In this document: positions 25,001-32,931 of the stretch, in pieces
How positions within the stretch are numbered: the first letter of the stretch is position 1
Layout: every line of letters begins with the position of its first letter
Source of the DNA: Quillaja saponaria
Lineage: Eukaryota; Streptophyta; Magnoliopsida; Fabales; Quillajaceae
Length of the DNA: 64,000 nucleotides
NCBI GenBank assembly: GCA_029379385.1
Contig: CM055613.1
Location: 15,828,001 to 15,892,000, forward strand
Direction: 5' to 3'
Notes under the pieces: model-generated
Seen by the model: only the letters and a program-made list of their open reading frames with translations
What the model was told of the DNA's origin: nothing
Databases searched by the model: none
Program-made: the position numbers and the translations under genes

Positions 25001-28000
25001 CCTTAGGTGAGAAATTGTTTATTGGTGCTGATTTGAATGGTCATGTAGGAAGTACTAATGAGGGCTTTGAGCGCGTAGATGGAGGATATGGTTATGGCGT
25101 TAAGAATGAGGGTGGAGAGTCTATTTTAGATTTTGCAGTTGCGTATGACCTGATTTTAGCTAACACGTTCTTTAAGAAACGAGAGTCGCACTTAATCACC
25201 TTTAGTAGCGGGCCGAATAAGAGCCAAATAGATTTTGTTATGACTAGAAAGGTTGATAGAGCTGTTTGTAAGGATTGTAAGGTTTTACCCGGCGAGTGTT
25301 TAGTGTCTCAGCATAAACTTATGGTTGTGGATGTTGGCGTTAAGTGGCGGAAGCAAAAGTATAGAAGTAATAAGTGTATTAAGACTAGATGGTGGAATTT
25401 GAATGGAGGGAAGATGGCTCTTTTTAAAGATAAAATGTTACAGGGTGATCCTTGGATGGTGGAGGGTGAGCCTAACATGATTTGGGATGAGATGGCGAGT
25501 CGTATCAGGAATACGGCTAGAGAGGTGTTAGGAGAAAGTAGAGGACGTGGACCTCCGACTAAGGAGACATGGTGGTGGAATGAAGAAGTTCAACAAGCTA
25601 TTAAAGCTAAAAAAGAGTGTTATAAAAGATTACACAAGTGTAGAAATGAAGATAATTATAAATGTTTTAGACAAGCTAGGAAAGATGCTAAGAAAGCGGT
25701 TAGGGAAGCCAGAGGCAAGGCTTGCGAAGGACTTTACCAAAAGTTAGAGACAAAGGATGGAGAGAAAGATATCTATAGGATTGCCAAGCAAAGGGAAAGA
25801 CGAACTAAAGACCTAATTCGTATTAAGTGCATTAAGGATGAGGCTGATAGGGTTTTAGTTAAGGAAGATGAGATTAATGAGAGATGGCAAACTTATTTCG
25901 ATACTTTATTTAATGAAGAGTCAAGGGGTGATTTTGGAGACCTTGATGTCACCTTTGATGATACGAACCGGCGATTTGTTCGTAGGATTAGAGCTCAGGA
26001 GGTTAAAGAAGCTATGCATAAGATGAAGAATGGTAAGGCTTTGGGCCCAGATGATATTCCAATAGAAGTTTGGAGATGCCTAGGAGATATTGGAGTAACT
26101 TGGCTTACAAATCTTTTTAACAAGATTTTAGTAACCAAGAAAATGCCAGATGAGTGGAGGAAGAGTACTTTAATCCCTATTTATAAGAATAAAGGAGATA
26201 TTCAAAGTTGTTCGAATTATCGAGGTATAAAACTTATTAGCCATACAATGAAACTGTGGGAGAGAGTGATTGAGCGTAGGCTTAGGAATAAGACTGTAGT
26301 TTCTGAGAATCAATTTGGTTTTATGCCTGGAAGATCTACAATGGAGGCTATTTTTCTACTTAGGAGATTAATGGAGAAATATAGAGAAAAGAAAAAGGAT
26401 CTTCACATGGTCTTTATTGATCTAGAAAAAGCGTATGATAAGGTGCCAAGACAAGTCTTGTGGTGGGTACTCGAGAAGAAAAAGGTCCCAACTAAATATG
26501 TAGAAGTTATTAAAGATATGTATGAAGGAGTATTGACTAGGGTGCGGACTGTAGATGGTATGACTGGAGAGTTCCCGATCACGATAGGTGTTCACCAAGG
26601 TTCATCCTTAAGTCCTTACCTATTTGCGTTAGTCATGGATGAACTCACCTATAATATCCAAGATATGGCTCCTTGGTGCATGTTGTTTGCCGATGATATT
26701 GTGTTGGTAGACGAAACTAGGGAAGGTTTAAATTCTAAACTAGAAATGTGGCGGAACGCGTTAGAATCTAAAGGCCTTAGATTGAGTCGGACAAAAACTG
26801 AATATATGGAGTGCAATTTCAGTAAAACTAGAGGAGGCCCGAATGATATACTTTTAGACGGTCAGACAATCCCTACCAAGAATGTGTTTAAGTATTTAGG
26901 GTCATTTATACAAAAAGATGGTGCAATTGAGCATGATGTAAACCATATGATTAAGGCAGGGTGGGTGAAGTGGCGGAGTGCTTCGGGAGTTTTATGTGAT
27001 CCTAAAATCCCGAATAGATTGAAAGGGAAATTTTATAAGTCGGCAGTGAGACCAGCTATGTTGTATGGTACCGAATGTTGGGCAGTTAAGAAGCAACATT
27101 CGCATAAGATGGGAGTAGCCGAAATGAAAATGTTAAGATGGATGACAGGACATACAAGAAATGATAGAATAAGAAATGAGGAGATTCGTAGGAAGGTGGA
27201 AGTAGCACCTATTGAGGAGAAAATGAGGGAGAATCGTCTACGTTGGTTTGGACACATCCAACGTCGGCCAATGGACGCAGTAGTTAAGCAAGGTGACATG
27301 GTCAGGTGCAGTGTTAACAATGACGATACTACATGGGGACAGCATCGAGAAGATATTGTACTAGGAATAATGCAAATATTATCGATGCGAATGGAGGAAG
27401 GTTCATATAGCCGACCCCAATAGTTGGGATTTAAGCTAGTGATATATATAATTTAAGTAAAACAATTACATAAAACAATAATTTTACTTAACACAGGAAA
27501 TTCATGTTATTTCTATCAGATTTTAACCAAAATCAATACGTTTCAAAAAAAAAATACAACTTTCCTATGGAAAGGACAGAAATGATTCGCCCATTTCCGC
27601 CGAAACTTTACATTTTGTTCGGGGGTGTTTCGCTTCATAACTATTGAAATGAAAACAACCGTTTCAATGGAAACACCACTGTTTCCACCAAAATTTTACA
27701 TTTTGTTTCGGGGGTTGTTTCGCTTTCATAACTATGGAAACGAAAGCAATTCAACCCTTCCTTGGTTGTTAAATAATTTTTTACATCAGACAATGAAAAT
27801 AATTCATTAATAAAATTATTACTTTATCGAAAAAAAAAAAGGGTGAGACTTTAGGATTTCAACTCTATATTAAGGGTTAGAATTTCATTCAAATGGATTA
27901 ATTAGGGTTTTGGATTGACTAGTATTAGTTAGAACTTTATTACAATCAGGATAATTTAGGGGGTTAAGTTAGTTAAGTGTTTTACTAGTATTAGTGATTT

Positions 28001-31000
28001 GGGGTTTTCTGTTTTACAGGACTATCAATTGTTTGATAAGCAGCATAGAATAATGAACTATCAAATGTTTTTAGTGGCATGTCTCCTTTCCCTTCTCTTT
28101 AGTTTGTCTCTCTCTTCTCTCATTTTTTTCTTATAAGACTCTCTCCTCCCTCTCCTCCCTCTCCTCCCTCTCCTCTATCCTTGGGCAGTTCCTCTCTTAT
28201 TTCTGCATCAGTATGTTTCAACAATATGAAACCGGATAGATAAATAATAAGTTTTAAGTTCTTATTCATTACACTTGATGAACACCTCGTCAATTCTCAC
28301 AACAAGGTTCAACACGAAGGCGACATAACTCATCAATCTTTTATAGCTATATTCACATGAACATTGAATAACGACTCAAGTGAAGAACAACATTGCATAT
28401 GATGTCTTGAAATCAATTACAAAATGATAAACGTTTACTAGGTACAATGTTGGCAAATGTACAAAAACAATCTTATGCTTCACATGTATATAAGATGAAA
28501 ACAGTGGCTTTTTACTTTATATAAATAGAAAATAATACAGAGACATAAAAGATAAAGCATAATTCTTTCTCAAACCTCTCCGAGTGATTGTATATTTGCA
28601 ATAGCTCTTCAACTGATGACCTTGAACCCCTCACCACATTAATTGCTCCACAGGCCATCATACCTAGACTAAACATAGAGCATGAAAGAGAGTGTAAAAT
28701 AACTAATAAAACAGATAACACTATAAACTACAGGACTAGGGGCCTACCATAGCTACATCAAATCTAGACAGAATTGACATATTGATAGTTTGACAACACA
28801 TTCAAGGGAGAGGAATCCCAAAATTTGACCACATCATTGGTTATTTAATTACTCCTCTGTTTTATAAATATAGCTTTCTTTCCAAAAAAAAAGACGCATT
28901 TCTACACATTATTTCCTGTCTCTTCTACCTTTGAATGTCAAGAAAACAGTACATTAAAAGTAAATGCTATATATGAGCTGCCAAAGTATTTACTTTTCTA
29001 AGAGTATGGGCATTTAACTCTGGAATGCAGGGATTGAACCATGTTTACCAGATGCAATGAAGTCCTAGATAACATAAACTGATACATACCTTGATCTGCT
29101 ACAAGCCACCTACATGAGTTCTCAGCAAAAAGTGCAAGCTTCTCATCTGGTTTTACTCCAATAACTCTTAGGCCTTCAGAGAAGTCCAAAATTGCTTGCT
29201 CCAACTGCATTTTGAAATGGGGAAAAAAGATAAGAATAGACTGCTAAAGCGAATAACATAGTTACTTGTTTTTGTTAGATTGTTGAAATTATATCAATTG
29301 GAAACCTAAAATTGATGAGTCTGATACTATCAGAGACTAAAATAAATTAATTAATTAATTAAAAAAATTAAAAATAACTGACAAGTAAAAAATACTTCAA
29401 GCTTTCAAATTCATTTGATCCTGAAGATGAATGGCCACTTTTCAACCAAAACATGCAAGTTTGCAGCCGGGCAACAGCTACAAAACAAACAGAGCAGCAA
29501 AAACACTATAGCTAAACAAATATTTGAGGAAGAACCAATTGGTAAAAAACTGTAGTTAGCAAATAAGTCTCATAACTATTGATGCAACCAATGCCAAAAA
29601 GACTGGAATTGGATTATCTTCTTGAAAGAAGTTAGTTGTTCTAAGAGTTAATTAAATTAAAATATGATGCAGAACCTACAATAGCAGGAGCCATGTATCA
29701 TGCCACCACTTTGAAAGTGAAATTTAAGTACTGAGACTTCCATAGCCACAACGCTTTGGCTTGTAGGTGTTAATATGATTTAGCCTTTGTTTGGGAACCA
29801 ATTAAGAGATTGGTTAGGAAAGAAAGTAGAGAGAATGAAATGGGAAGGATAGACAATAGCATTCACTCCTCTTGTTTGAGAAGGGAAGAAAGTGGAAGGA
29901 AAGAAAATTGTAAACAATAAAATAACATACTAAGGATAAAATTGTAATCAATGATGTTTCATAAACTAACAAGCAACAACTCAATTTTCCATCCATTTGA
30001 GGAGGGATTGATTTTGTGGTCCCCAACCTCGAAATTTTCTTCTCCCAATCCCAAAATGGAGAAAATAATTTTCTCATATTATTTTTTTCTTTCCCCCCAT
30101 TTTCCTCTCCCAAATGAACTGCTATTGTGATATTCTATATCAAACAGAACAATTCTTGCCCGTTGAACTATATATTACAGCAGCATACCCATGGAAGGAC
30201 AAAATCAAAATAAAGTATGAAGGTTTCAGATTCAGGGGCTGTTCAAGAGATTTCTTTGACAGATTTGCAGCACAATTGGCAAGTGTTTCTCTTTTAGATT
30301 CTTACTTTTGTACTCTTATTTCTTTTTAAGGAGAACACCTTGTCCTTCTCTCCTGTACTCTTTCTCCTCTTAATAAAGTTTCTTTTCTTATTGACAAAAA
30401 AATTGGAGGAAGGAAAATTAGAACAAAAAGTAACTAACATTATATTAATTTTCTTTCCTCTCGTTCCACATCTCCCACACATAGCCTAAGGGAATTATTG
30501 GTATTTTATCATTGTATGAAAGTCTGTATAAATTTATCATTTTGATCAAATTTCTAAATTCATGGGATGCAGGACTTACTCAGTTTTTTTAGGAGCAGTT
30601 TACTAGCTAGTATTTCTACAGATGGTTCCATGGAAGACCCTAATAAAACCATTCTAACTTAAAGCAAGAAAATCACGAATTTTTATGGTGATGTAATGCT
30701 GAGTCGGGAGATACCCATGTTACCATTATCATTCAACCCATTAGTTACATCTTAATTAAATAATGCACACAGAAAATTGATTGAAAATAAATGCTGCTCT
30801 CTATAAATGTTTCCCACTTGGTTTTGTTTTCAATGAAACAATGAAGCCTTACAATCAGGTTTTCAATTCCACGGTCTACTCCAAAAAGATGATACATTAT
30901 TGTCAGTCCATAGAAAAAAAAAAAATTCAAATAACAAGACAGAATAATAAGTATGTAAGGCACATTGGATGCGTACAATATAAAAGAGACTATGGCAAGC

Positions 31001-32931
31001 AAAAAATCTAGAGACACGTTTTGGATGCAGAATACCAAATTAAATTTACAAAACAGGGTACAAAATATAAGAAGGAACTATGACCTGTTTATATGTCATA
31101 CTTGAAGGTGGATCATGGTATGGATCAACCAGAGCCACCCGATCACCATATTTCTCAGCTGAGGATCTCCAAATATCAGGAACTGCTTTCCACTCGTCTG
31201 AGGCCAAGCCATCACTATCAAAAAGTAAAGAACTTTCTAGAAAAGGGGAACACCTCCTTATCTTCATTTCCTTTGGCTATGTGAGAAAGTTTTAGGGGAA
31301 TTCAGCATAGTAATAATTATACTTACATAAGAAAAATAATAAAAGAAGAAGAATTGTCCCAATGAAGGTAGGGTGTTTATTGGAAAGTTGCAAAATTTCC
31401 CCACTAAAATACATCCAAAAAGACCATGGCGATAAGACCAGCATAATAACAACAATGATTATGAAACTTATAAGGTGGCACTGTGAAGCTGATTATGTTC
31501 ACATCACATATCACAGTTAAACATAATGTGGAAATTATCATACCACTTGATGACAAAATGAAAAGTGATACAGCCACTGAGCATGCATTACTCAGGGAAA
31601 GAAGTTCCCAAAAATATAACCAAATGGCTTGGGTCTATAAATATTCAGAAAAACTAAATAGAGCTACATCTTACTATATTAAGATCAAATGATTTTCTTC
31701 AAAAATCTTTCTCAAATGACATGCAGATGTGGTCAACCTTGATTTCTATGGTATTTTCCTCCTTAGATCACGAAGTCACGTAGCATAAAGAAGTAGGTAA
31801 ACTCACTGATTTCAAACAAAATCAGTTTTTTTCAGAAAATGAAAAAGAAAAAAGAGAACTTCCATTTTGGCAACTCAAAACATTTAACAGATCAGCAAAC
31901 ATGTTATGTCCCACAAGAGGAAATATAAGGAATGTCAAAGTCATATGAGAAAGTTAGGAGTCTGAGTTACTCTTTTATATCATTAAAAGTATTTTGTTCT
32001 TGTGCTGTGGAAGAACTATAATATCTGAATGCATAACAATGATATATTTAGCTTCAGAAGTGTCCGAGCATCTTAGTATTAGTTTGTCCATTTGTTTTAC
32101 TCGTATAAGAGCATGCAAAGTAATTTTTTTTTAAAATATGAACCTTTTGAAAATGGAATAATCATATGAACCAATGAATATCTCTGTTTGATTGTTAAGT
32201 ATGATTAGCACCCTCCCTCCCTTCTGCCCCCACCCCCCCCCCCCCCCCCCCCCTTCTCTCTAGCCCCAACCATTAGGGCACTATGGGTCACCATTTTAGA
32301 CACATCTAATAAACAAAGTATAGAGAAGAACTACTGAATCAGAAGATTTACAAGCACTGCAAGTGAACCTTCCAAGGAATAATTAGTTGACTAATTATTT
32401 TATTTTTAAATAATTATTCTAATAACTAATTATTATTTTTATCCAAATAAATTAGAAAACAATTTCCACAATCTCTTCTACACAGACACAAATTCCTTCA
32501 TCTCTTAATTGTTTTGACATACAATATAGTGCAACATGCTAGCATTAACTATATCACATTACAAGAGCCACGAGAGCCTTTGGTCTATTTTTAAGAAATC
32601 AATTTTGCTCACTCATAAACAATTCAACAGTGATCTTTGAAAAATGGTAACTTCGTCAATATGATGTCAAATTTGGCTCAAGGAGGTGTTAAAGAATTAC
32701 CTTGGATTGGCAAAAAACTCGAAATTGACGAGCACCAGAAAATTGAAATCGGCCTTCACCATATTTCCTGTGCAAAACTATGGTCCTTGTGGCTTTGCAG
32801 CGAGGGAACAACAATGGAATGACATACCCAGAATCATAAAAAGCCCAACAAAGACTGGACTTGGAGCCTATAGGAGTAGTCGCCATTTGAATAGCTGAAG
32901 CAGAACAAGAAACCGCGGAAAGTGGGTTCAT
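968..32931 (-). CDS. AAE15: Plastid acyl-activating enzyme, acyl-ACP synthetase type (12 exons, 3' end outside window)
   Basis: ATP-dependent ligase of the AMP-forming superfamily. Known AAE15/AAE16 members activate free fatty acids in plastids by joining them to acyl carrier protein, letting medium-chain acids be elongated. Exons run 32701-32931, 31085-31276, 29090-29204, 28576-28663, 23854-24065, 21487-21602, 13607-13756, 13257-13324, 10821-10926, 1653-1811, 1130-1183 and 968-1048. All splice sites are GT/AG and all phases join, giving 524 residues of a family about 700 long. The N-terminus is Ser/Thr/Arg-rich like a transit peptide. The AMP/P-loop motif [11 protein letters not shown] is in exon 6, [11 protein letters not shown] in exon 7 and [11 protein letters not shown] in exon 12. 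No stop or frameshift was found, so it looks functional despite introns of 9.0, 7.7 and 4.5 kb filled with transposons. The symbol rests on remembered similarity to Arabidopsis AAE15; AAE16 is equally possible. Confidence 0.93.
1130..1183 (-). CDS. AAE15: AAE15-like exon 11
   Basis: 18 codons, [18 protein letters not shown]. Acceptor CTGCAG, donor GAG/GTTTGA. Confidence 0.92.
1184..1652. other. Intron 10 of the AAE15-like gene
   Basis: AT-rich, with a partial direct duplication (AGAAAGTGGTATAGA near 1465 and 1511). No element recognised. Confidence 0.6.
1653..1811 (-). CDS. AAE15: AAE15-like exon 10
   Basis: 53 codons: [20 protein letters not shown], then [20 protein letters not shown]. Acceptor TTTGTAG, donor AAAG/GTCTAG. 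In phase with exons 9 and 11. Confidence 0.93.
2604..3212 (+). pseudogene. Copia-1 gag remnant
   Basis: Starts MSTSKNS and reads [20 protein letters not shown], the typical plant Copia gag entry (GSNYxxWxxxVxxW). Stops interrupt it near 2814, 2850 and 2979, after which the gag continues to about 3200. No zinc knuckle was seen. Its N-terminus matches that of Copia-2, so the two belong to one family. Confidence 0.75.
3470..4460 (+). pseudogene. Copia-1 protease/integrase remnants
   Basis: [17 protein letters not shown] and an aspartic-protease relic ([13 protein letters not shown], where Copia-2 has [13 protein letters not shown]) are followed by a jump straight to the integrase C-terminal block, [19 protein letters not shown]. 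The catalytic integrase core is missing. Positions 4103-4456 are an open acidic Ser-rich stretch corresponding to the linker before reverse transcriptase. Confidence 0.65.
4565..5509 (+). pseudogene. Copia-1 reverse transcriptase, first part
   Basis: Reads [31 protein letters not shown] and FLHRDLAKE, then after the LTR insertion [13 protein letters not shown] and [12 protein letters not shown], all Copia RVT_2 signatures. Stops and shifts are present. It is cut exactly at the YVDD-like active-site region by Copia-2. Confidence 0.8.
4910..5292 (-). mobile_element. Solo LTR of the TGATGGAG...TGCATCA family
   Basis: 383 bp running, in reverse orientation, from TGATGCAGCACC to TTCTCCATC(G). It interrupts the Copia-1 reverse transcriptase. 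Flanks GGAAA (4905-4909) and GGAAG (5293-5297) are a 5-bp target duplication with one change, and removing the element restores the Copia reading frame (DLAKE/VYIE). The canonical final A is mutated to G. Confidence 0.8.
5510..5714 (+). repeat. Copia-2 5' LTR
   Basis: 205 bp, TG...CA, starts TGTTAGAGCCTAAATATAGG and ends CTTATATTCAACA. Contains a TATAAATAG box near 5650, the likely promoter. Confidence 0.92.
5874..9253 (+). pseudogene. Copia-2 gag-pol polyprotein, broken
   Basis: Begins [10 protein letters not shown]. Most of gag is deleted: after residue 35 it jumps to the pre-protease spacer. Protease motif DSGTSDH is at about 6136. The GAG-pre-integrase block and the integrase core follow, with HTDVWGP (6688), FIDDYSR and [17 protein letters not shown]. 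Reverse transcriptase has [43 protein letters not shown] and YVDDIVIT. RNase H has YSDADWAG and [10 protein letters not shown]. Frames change near 6806, 7395 and 8313, and there are stops such as those near 7749 and 8797. Orthodox Copia order; not functional as read. Confidence 0.88.
9261..9444 (+). repeat. Copia-2 3' LTR
   Basis: 184 bp, starts TGATAATGTCTAAATATAGG and ends in the same CTTATATTCAACA. It lacks about 20 bp present in the 5' LTR, including the TATAAATAG box. The divergence shows the insertion is not very recent. Confidence 0.92.
9489..10067 (-). mobile_element. Small LTR-type insertion with PBS plus a reversed Copia gag fragment
   Basis: TGTTGGAGTCTCACTC occurs at 9489 and again at 9664 as about 30-45 bp of direct repeat. 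On the minus strand the second copy ends in CCAACA followed by TAGTATCAGAACTAGACC, a PBS-like sequence, so this looks like a TRIM or LTR remnant. Further right on the minus strand is a Copia gag start with its 5' leader ([20 protein letters not shown], then EKLNGSNYL), a third member of the Copia-1/2 family. How the two parts were joined is unclear. Confidence 0.55.
10070..10640 (+). pseudogene. Copia-1 reverse transcriptase end and RNase H
   Basis: Reads [35 protein letters not shown], then [15 protein letters not shown] of the RNase H domain. A stop near 10238 and further lesions follow. It directly continues the reverse transcriptase left of Copia-2. Confidence 0.75.
10821..10926 (-). CDS. 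AAE15: AAE15-like exon 9
   Basis: 106 nt, found by family match on the minus strand: [20 protein letters not shown] and [11 protein letters not shown]. Acceptor CTGCAG, donor GAG/GTTTGC. The next intron is 9.0 kb and holds the nested Copia elements. Confidence 0.92.
11918..12608 (+). mobile_element. TRIM-like element (short LTRs, no coding)
   Basis: Left LTR 11918-12066 (149 bp, TGTTAGGAATATAATATTG to TTTAACG) is followed by PBS TGGTACCAGAGC at 12067. After about 460 bp without ORFs comes a 3'-truncated second LTR, 12526-12608. The same family is found reversed at 17158-17813. Both LTRs contain TATAAATAAAG. It lies in intron 8. Confidence 0.8.
12609..13256. other. Rest of intron 8, no recognisable feature
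   Basis: AT-rich sequence between the truncated TRIM and exon 8. Nothing supported. Confidence 0.5.
13257..13324 (-). CDS. AAE15: AAE15-like exon 8
   Basis: 68 nt, too short to stand out as an ORF. Reads [20 protein letters not shown] then LY with a split Ser codon. Acceptor CTACAG, donor TACAG/GTATGT. Confidence 0.93.
13607..13756 (-). CDS. AAE15: AAE15-like exon 7
   Basis: Exactly 50 codons: [20 protein letters not shown], then the [20 protein letters not shown] block. Lies 7.7 kb from exon 6; the Gypsy element sits between them. Confidence 0.96.
14269..14655 (+). other. Unidentified open frame next to the Gypsy 5' end
   Basis: 128 codons. The C-terminal half is protein-like ([18 protein letters not shown], then [13 protein letters not shown]) and ends in a CKKCEGVC cysteine cluster. 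It ends at the presumed start of the Gypsy LTR and has no recognised family. It could be a captured gene fragment or chance; I assign no function. Confidence 0.3.
14752..15017 (+). mobile_element. Solo LTR of the TGATGGAG...TGCATCA family, perfect target duplication
   Basis: 266 bp from TGATGGAGAACG to GGTGCTGCATCA, flanked by CTTCT on both sides (14747-14751 and 15018-15022). TG...CA ends with a 5-bp duplication identify an LTR retrotransposon footprint, and this copy fixes the family's true ends. It sits inside the presumed Gypsy 5' LTR. Confidence 0.88.
15215..16256 (+). pseudogene. Gypsy gag
   Basis: Frame 1 (15215-15646) opens with a coiled-coil-like stretch ([20 protein letters not shown]), then [20 protein letters not shown] and GWIFKIQQF, typical plant Gypsy gag. 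A stop at 15644-15646 and a shift move it into 15696-16256, with [20 protein letters not shown] and a proline-rich tail ending GLCYDS, where a zinc knuckle normally follows. Confidence 0.8.
16425..16602 (+). repeat. 89-bp tandem duplication in Gypsy protease
   Basis: Two copies with period 89, each carrying CAAATTGGCCACTTAGCA and GATGCTGGATCCACCCA. A few differences separate the copies. Confidence 0.9.
17158..17813 (-). mobile_element. TRIM element with both LTRs, PBS and polypurine tract
   Basis: Read on the minus strand: 5' LTR 17663-17813 (151 bp), PBS TGGTATCAGTAC (17651-17662), about 350 bp of non-coding internal sequence, polypurine tract TCTTGAGGGGGAG (17288-17300), 3' LTR 17158-17287 lacking about 20 bp at its outer end. 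Flanks ATGAG (17153-17157) and GTGAG (17814-17818) suggest a 5-bp target duplication with one change. Same family as 11918-12608. Inserted into Gypsy reverse transcriptase between GTW and DYRALN. Confidence 0.85.
17834..17949 (+). repeat. 58-bp exact tandem duplication in Gypsy reverse transcriptase
   Basis: AACTATCAAGGACATGTTCC through GGATGAACTACT occurs twice head to tail with period 58 and no visible difference, so it is younger than the surrounding decay. Confidence 0.92.
19345..20092. repeat. Inverted LTR pair (palindromic element) with PBS-like centre
   Basis: Left arm 19345-19687 is a complete LTR (TGATGGAGAACG to GGTGCTGCATCA). It is followed at 19688 by ATTTTGTATAGAGCCTAAG, which resembles the PBS TTGGTATCAGAGCC. 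Right arm, about 19748-20092, is the reverse complement of the same LTR lacking its 3' end, with a 28-bp tandem duplication (AAATTCATCAAAAGCTTCCC twice). The arms match over about 300 bp and could form a long hairpin. It splits Gypsy sequence just before integrase. No clean 5-bp target duplication is visible; left flank CCACT, right flank CTACC. Confidence 0.82.
20113..20632 (+). pseudogene. Gypsy integrase fragment
   Basis: Reads [29 protein letters not shown] and [17 protein letters not shown], the core of Gypsy integrase up to the second catalytic Asp (normally SDRDxxF). It then loses similarity although the frame stays open to 20629. The expected first catalytic Asp (DFI) reads EFI. Confidence 0.8.
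20633..21486. other. Rest of intron 6, no recognisable feature
   Basis: About 850 bp between the Gypsy remnant and exon 6. No ORF, repeat or LTR recognised. A Gypsy 3' LTR would be expected here but was not seen. Confidence 0.5.
21487..21602 (-). CDS. AAE15: AAE15-like exon 6 (AMP-binding P-loop)
   Basis: 116 nt. Encodes the nucleotide-binding signature [11 protein letters not shown] followed by [11 protein letters not shown]. Acceptor ATTGCAG, donor CACCAG/GTTTAT. Confidence 0.96.
21603..23853. other. Intron 5 with a GC-richer unidentified block
   Basis: 2.25 kb. Positions about 22730-23480 are clearly less AT-rich than their flanks. On the minus strand they give short protein-like runs ([20 protein letters not shown]) broken by stops. 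This suggests the relic of a coding element or gene fragment, which I could not name. Confidence 0.4.
23854..24065 (-). CDS. AAE15: AAE15-like exon 5
   Basis: 212 nt, 70 full codons. Contains [13 protein letters not shown] and LNLGQESRK. Acceptor ATCACAG, donor GCTA/GTAAGT. Separated from exon 4 by 4.5 kb that includes the RTE LINE. Confidence 0.94.
24657..27441 (+). mobile_element. RTE-type LINE, nearly full-length, 17-bp target duplication
   Basis: 2,785-bp element flanked by identical ATATATATAATTTAAGT at 24640-24656 and 27442-27458. It contains one uninterrupted endonuclease-reverse transcriptase ORF and a short 3' end (CCGACCCCAATAGTTGGGAT, then TTAAGCTAGTG) of the kind seen in plant RTE elements. 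The 5' end is slightly truncated: the ORF is already open at the insertion point. It inserted next to a TA microsatellite in intron 4 of the AAE15-like gene, on the opposite strand. Confidence 0.93.
24676..27423 (+). CDS. LINE (RTE clade) endonuclease-reverse transcriptase, intact frame
   Basis: Non-LTR retrotransposon protein that nicks target DNA and copies its RNA there. The first ATG is at 24676; the frame is open from the element's first base, so the natural N-terminus is probably lost. The AP-endonuclease domain (about residues 1-220) has [17 protein letters not shown], a DFVMT motif and a final SQHKLMV. Reverse transcriptase (about residues 440-720) has [33 protein letters not shown] and the catalytic FADDIVLV. 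The C-terminal region ([14 protein letters not shown]) is typical of this clade. 915 codons without a lesion, in contrast to every other transposon protein here, so the insertion is young. Similar plant proteins are often mislabelled craniofacial development protein 2-like. Confidence 0.93.
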   Translation: MSRRRINIACLQETKWVGEKAREIERTGFKMWYTGKTRNRNGVAIIVDGNLKDEVVEIKRKSDRIILVKLMIDEETFNIISAYAPQIGLDESTKKAFWEDLEEIVQGVPLGEKLFIGADLNGHVGSTNEGFERVDGGYGYGVKNEGGESILDFAVAYDLILANTFFKKRESHLITFSSGPNKSQIDFVMTRKVDRAVCKDCKVLPGECLVSQHKLMVVDVGVKWRKQKYRSNKCIKTRWWNLNGGKMALFKDKMLQGDPWMVEGEPNMIWDEMASRIRNTAREVLGESRGRGPPTKETWWWNEEVQQAIKAKKECYKRLHKCRNEDNYKCFRQARKDAKKAVREARGKACEGLYQKLETKDGEKDIYRIAKQRERRTKDLIRIKCIKDEADRVLVKEDEINERWQTYFDTLFNEESRGDFGDLDVTFDDTNRRFVRRIRAQEVKEAMHKMKNGKALGPDDIPIEVWRCLGDIGVTWLTNLFNKILVTKKMPDEWRKSTLIPIYKNKGDIQSCSNYRGIKLISHTMKLWERVIERRLRNKTVVSENQFGFMPGRSTMEAIFLLRRLMEKYREKKKDLHMVFIDLEKAYDKVPRQVLWWVLEKKKVPTKYVEVIKDMYEGVLTRVRTVDGMTGEFPITIGVHQGSSLSPYLFALVMDELTYNIQDMAPWCMLFADDIVLVDETREGLNSKLEMWRNALESKGLRLSRTKTEYMECNFSKTRGGPNDILLDGQTIPTKNVFKYLGSFIQKDGAIEHDVNHMIKAGWVKWRSASGVLCDPKIPNRLKGKFYKSAVRPAMLYGTECWAVKKQHSHKMGVAEMKMLRWMTGHTRNDRIRNEEIRRKVEVAPIEEKMRENRLRWFGHIQRRPMDAVVKQGDMVRCSVNNDDTTWGQHREDIVLGIMQILSMRMEEGSYSRPQ
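27590..27765. repeat. Degenerate tandem duplication, period about 89 bp
   Basis: TTTACATTTTGTTCGGGGGT...TTTCGCTTCATAACTATTGAAA near 27606 recurs near 27697 with small changes. Both copies are rich in GTTTCC/GGAAAC pairs that could pair internally. Intron 4, just beyond the LINE. Confidence 0.7.
28141..28178. repeat. Pyrimidine microsatellite, (TCTCCTCCC)n
   Basis: About four 9-bp units of pure C/T within a longer CT-rich stretch (28090-28200), in intron 4. Confidence 0.85.
28576..28663 (-). CDS. AAE15: AAE15-like exon 4
   Basis: 88 nt with split codons at both ends. Reads [20 protein letters not shown], a near-invariant AAE15/16 block. Donor GAGAG/GTTTGAG. Confidence 0.95.
29090..29204 (-). 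CDS. AAE15: AAE15-like exon 3
   Basis: 38 codons plus one base. Carries [19 protein letters not shown] and [10 protein letters not shown]. The split Gly codon is completed by exon 4. Confidence 0.95.
29205..31084. other. Intron 2, no recognisable feature
   Basis: 1.88 kb, AT-rich with T- and A-tracts. No transposon protein or LTR seen. Confidence 0.5.
31085..31276 (-). CDS. AAE15: AAE15-like exon 2
   Basis: 64 codons, acceptor CACATAG and donor CAG/GTCATAG. Contains the family signatures [19 protein letters not shown] and [11 protein letters not shown], strongly conserved in AAE15/16. Confidence 0.95.
31277..32700. other. Intron 1, containing a 21-base C tract
   Basis: 1.42 kb, AT-rich. 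The sole outstanding feature is a homopolymer of C at 32233-32253, with more C just upstream (CCCTCCCTCCCTTCTGCCCCC region). No coding signal. Confidence 0.6.
32701..32931 (-). CDS. AAE15: AAE15-like exon 1 (start codon, transit peptide)
   Basis: 77 codons from ATG, ending in CQSK, then GTAATT donor. Rich in Ser, Ala, Arg and poor in acidic residues, as in chloroplast transit peptides. Phase 0 end joins exon 2. Confidence 0.85.
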
